Below the pieces are notes generated by a model that worked only from the letters and a program-made list of their open reading frames with translations, searched no databases and was not told the origin of the DNA. The position numbers and the translations under genes were made by a program. Of a stretch of DNA of 14,714 bases, positions 13,538-14,714 are shown in pieces; position 1 is the stretch's first letter; every line of letters begins with the position of its first letter. Source of the DNA: Planctomycetia bacterium (GTDB lineage Bacteria > Planctomycetota > UBA1135 > GCA-002686595); NCBI GenBank assembly GCA_005778045.1, contig SXKQ01000221.1, forward strand, positions 1 through 14,714. Reading direction: 5' to 3'.

Positions 13538-14714
13538 ATGAAGATCCTCACGCCGATCCTGCTCGTTCTCGTCGCCGCTCCGGCGTTTACGCAGGAAGGC
13601 CAAGCGAAGCCGCAAGCCCAGTTCGAGACCGCCGCGCAGTCCGTGCAGCGCCAGCTTCAGGAGAGCGTGGCGGAGCTCGGTGCGCTGCGCGAGCAGATGG
13701 CTACCGAGAAGCTCCCGCTCAGCCGCCAGCTGCGGGACCTCGAAGCCGAGCTCGTCAAGGTGCGCCAGGAGTACCAGACCACCAGCCGCCTGCTCGACAG
13801 CCGCACGCTCGACCTCTCGAACCTCCGCAACGAGATCAAGTCGCGCAACGACGAGGCCGCGTACCTCTCCACGCTGATGGGGGAGTACACGCGCAACTTC
13901 GACTCGCGCCTGCACATCGCGGAACTCGACCGCTACGCGAAGGAGCTCGAGGCGGCCAAGCTCGCGCCTGAGAACACCACCCTCACCGAGCAGCAGGTGT
14001 TCCTCACGCAGGTCGCGCTGCTCGAGACGTCCATCGGTCGGCTCGAGGACGCGCTCGGCGGCACGCGCTTCGACGGCGCGGCGGTGGACTCGAATGGCAC
14101 GGTGAAGCCGGGCACCTTCGTGATGGCGGGTCCCGTGGCGGTGTTCCGCTCGGGAGACGGCCTCGCGGTCGGTGTCGCGGAGCAGCGCCTTGGCTCGCTC
14201 GAGCCCGCGGTGCTCCCGTTCGGCAAGCCCGAGGACGCCGCTGCGGCTTCGGACCTCGTCACGATGGGCGCGGGCAAGCTGCCCTTCGACGCCAGCCAAG
14301 GCAATGCGCTCAAGGTCGAGGCGATCGAGGAGACCGTGGTCGAGCACTTCCTCGCAGGCGGTCCGGTCATGTGGCCGATCCTCGTGCTCGCGGTCGCGGC
14401 CTTCCTCGTGGCGCTCTACAAGTGGGGCTCGATGACGCTCCTGAGCATGCCGTCGCGCAAGCAGGTCGACGGGCTCGTCGACGCTTTGGCTACGCGCGAC
14501 GAAAAGCTCGCGAAGGAGCGCGTGTCCGCGATCAAGGGCCCGGTGGGCGAGATGCTCTCCGTCGGCGTCGCTCACTTGCACGAGCCGAAGGAGCTCGTCG
14601 AGGAAGTGATGTACGAGAAGATGCTCGCGACGAAGCTCAAGCTGAACAGCCTGCTGCCGTTCGTCGCGATCAGCGCCTCGGCCGCCCCGCTGCTCGGTCT
14701 GCTCGGCACCGTGA
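13538..14714 (+). CDS. MotA/TolQ/ExbB-family proton channel subunit with long periplasmic coiled coil (TtpC-like), 3' partial
   Basis: 392 residues are present before the window ends. Signal peptide at ~1-19 (MKILTPILLVLVAAPAFTQ). Residues ~28-140 are a charged coiled coil (LRDLEAELVKVRQEYQTTSR). A globular stretch follows (~185-270), then transmembrane helix 1 (~274-296, GGPVMWPILVLAVAAFLVAL), the cytoplasmic part, and the start of the conserved ExbB/TolQ channel helix (PFVAISASAAPLLGLLGTV) at the truncation. An ExbB-like core behind a long exported N-terminal extension is the architecture of Vibrio TtpC and of ExbB-like proteins coded next to DUF3450. Such proteins help couple proton motive force to a TonB2-type system. 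The missing part should hold the last helices. A conventional ExbB, ExbD and TonB would be expected next. The ATG is set by the signal peptide; only a weak GAGAG precedes it. Confidence 0.92.
   Translation, partial: MKILTPILLVLVAAPAFTQEGQAKPQAQFETAAQSVQRQLQESVAELGALREQMATEKLPLSRQLRDLEAELVKVRQEYQTTSRLLDSRTLDLSNLRNEIKSRNDEAAYLSTLMGEYTRNFDSRLHIAELDRYAKELEAAKLAPENTTLTEQQVFLTQVALLETSIGRLEDALGGTRFDGAAVDSNGTVKPGTFVMAGPVAVFRSGDGLAVGVAEQRLGSLEPAVLPFGKPEDAAAASDLVTMGAGKLPFDASQGNALKVEAIEETVVEHFLAGGPVMWPILVLAVAAFLVALYKWGSMTLLSMPSRKQVDGLVDALATRDEKLAKERVSAIKGPVGEMLSVGVAHLHEPKELVEEVMYEKMLATKLKLNSLLPFVAISASAAPLLGLLGTV

Noticed and set aside
13361..14581. A 406-codon minus-strand frame opposite the ExbB-like gene
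   Set aside because: The plus-strand gene shows a signal peptide, coiled coil, membrane helix and the APLLGLLGTV channel motif; the antisense product shows nothing.
1..14714. CRISPR arrays, tRNA or rRNA genes, insertion sequences, integrase genes
   Set aside because: I looked for repeat-spacer patterns, tRNA-like cloverleafs, transposase or recombinase motifs and flanking direct repeats and saw none; nothing suggests a mobile element or defence system here.

Overview
The window is very GC-rich and densely coding, with long spurious open frames on the antisense strand, as expected at this composition. It most resembles a Gram-negative, outer-membrane-bearing bacterium: it has a NodT-type outer membrane efflux lipoprotein, a TonB-dependent receptor and an ExbB/TolQ-like proton-channel subunit. 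The last ~140 residues of the secreted beta-helix protein (start motif YCTAGTTSNGC) match, from memory, a C-terminal domain common in secreted proteins of poorly studied Planctomycetota. I therefore favour a planctomycete-like organism. This is inference from one domain, not a database result.

Layout. (1) 1-2740, plus strand: the end of an ABC exporter ATPase, a HlyD/DevB-type adaptor and an OprM/NodT-type outer membrane factor. The last two genes overlap by 4 bases, and together they form the distal part of a tripartite efflux operon. (2) 2835-~4151, plus strand: a broken serine beta-lactamase-like (class C/EstB-type) gene. It has one in-frame TAG where relatives typically have Tyr, no native stop codon, and all three catalytic motifs replaced. 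(3) 4152-6016, minus strand: a two-gene operon with a 4-base overlap, made of a xylose-isomerase-like TIM-barrel protein followed by a Gfo/Idh/MocA oxidoreductase; probably sugar or polyol metabolism. (4) 6017-6286: divergent intergenic region with two adjacent strong inverted repeats. (5) 6287-14714, plus strand: secreted beta-helix protein, a 16-bp hairpin capped by GCAA, secreted helical-repeat protein, a 999-residue TonB-dependent receptor, a DUF3450-family periplasmic coiled-coil protein, and an ExbB/TolQ-like subunit with a long periplasmic coiled coil (TtpC-like), cut by the window end.

How the genes may work together. The receptor, DUF3450 protein and ExbB-like protein are tightly packed (13- and 11-base gaps) and look like an outer membrane importer with its own energising machinery, as in TonB2/TtpC systems. 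ExbB, ExbD and TonB would be expected just beyond the window. The secreted beta-helix and helical-repeat proteins upstream are plausible surface or periplasmic partners, but the substrate cannot be read from this sequence. The most unusual items are the catalytically stripped beta-lactamase-like gene and this receptor/energiser/beta-helix locus.
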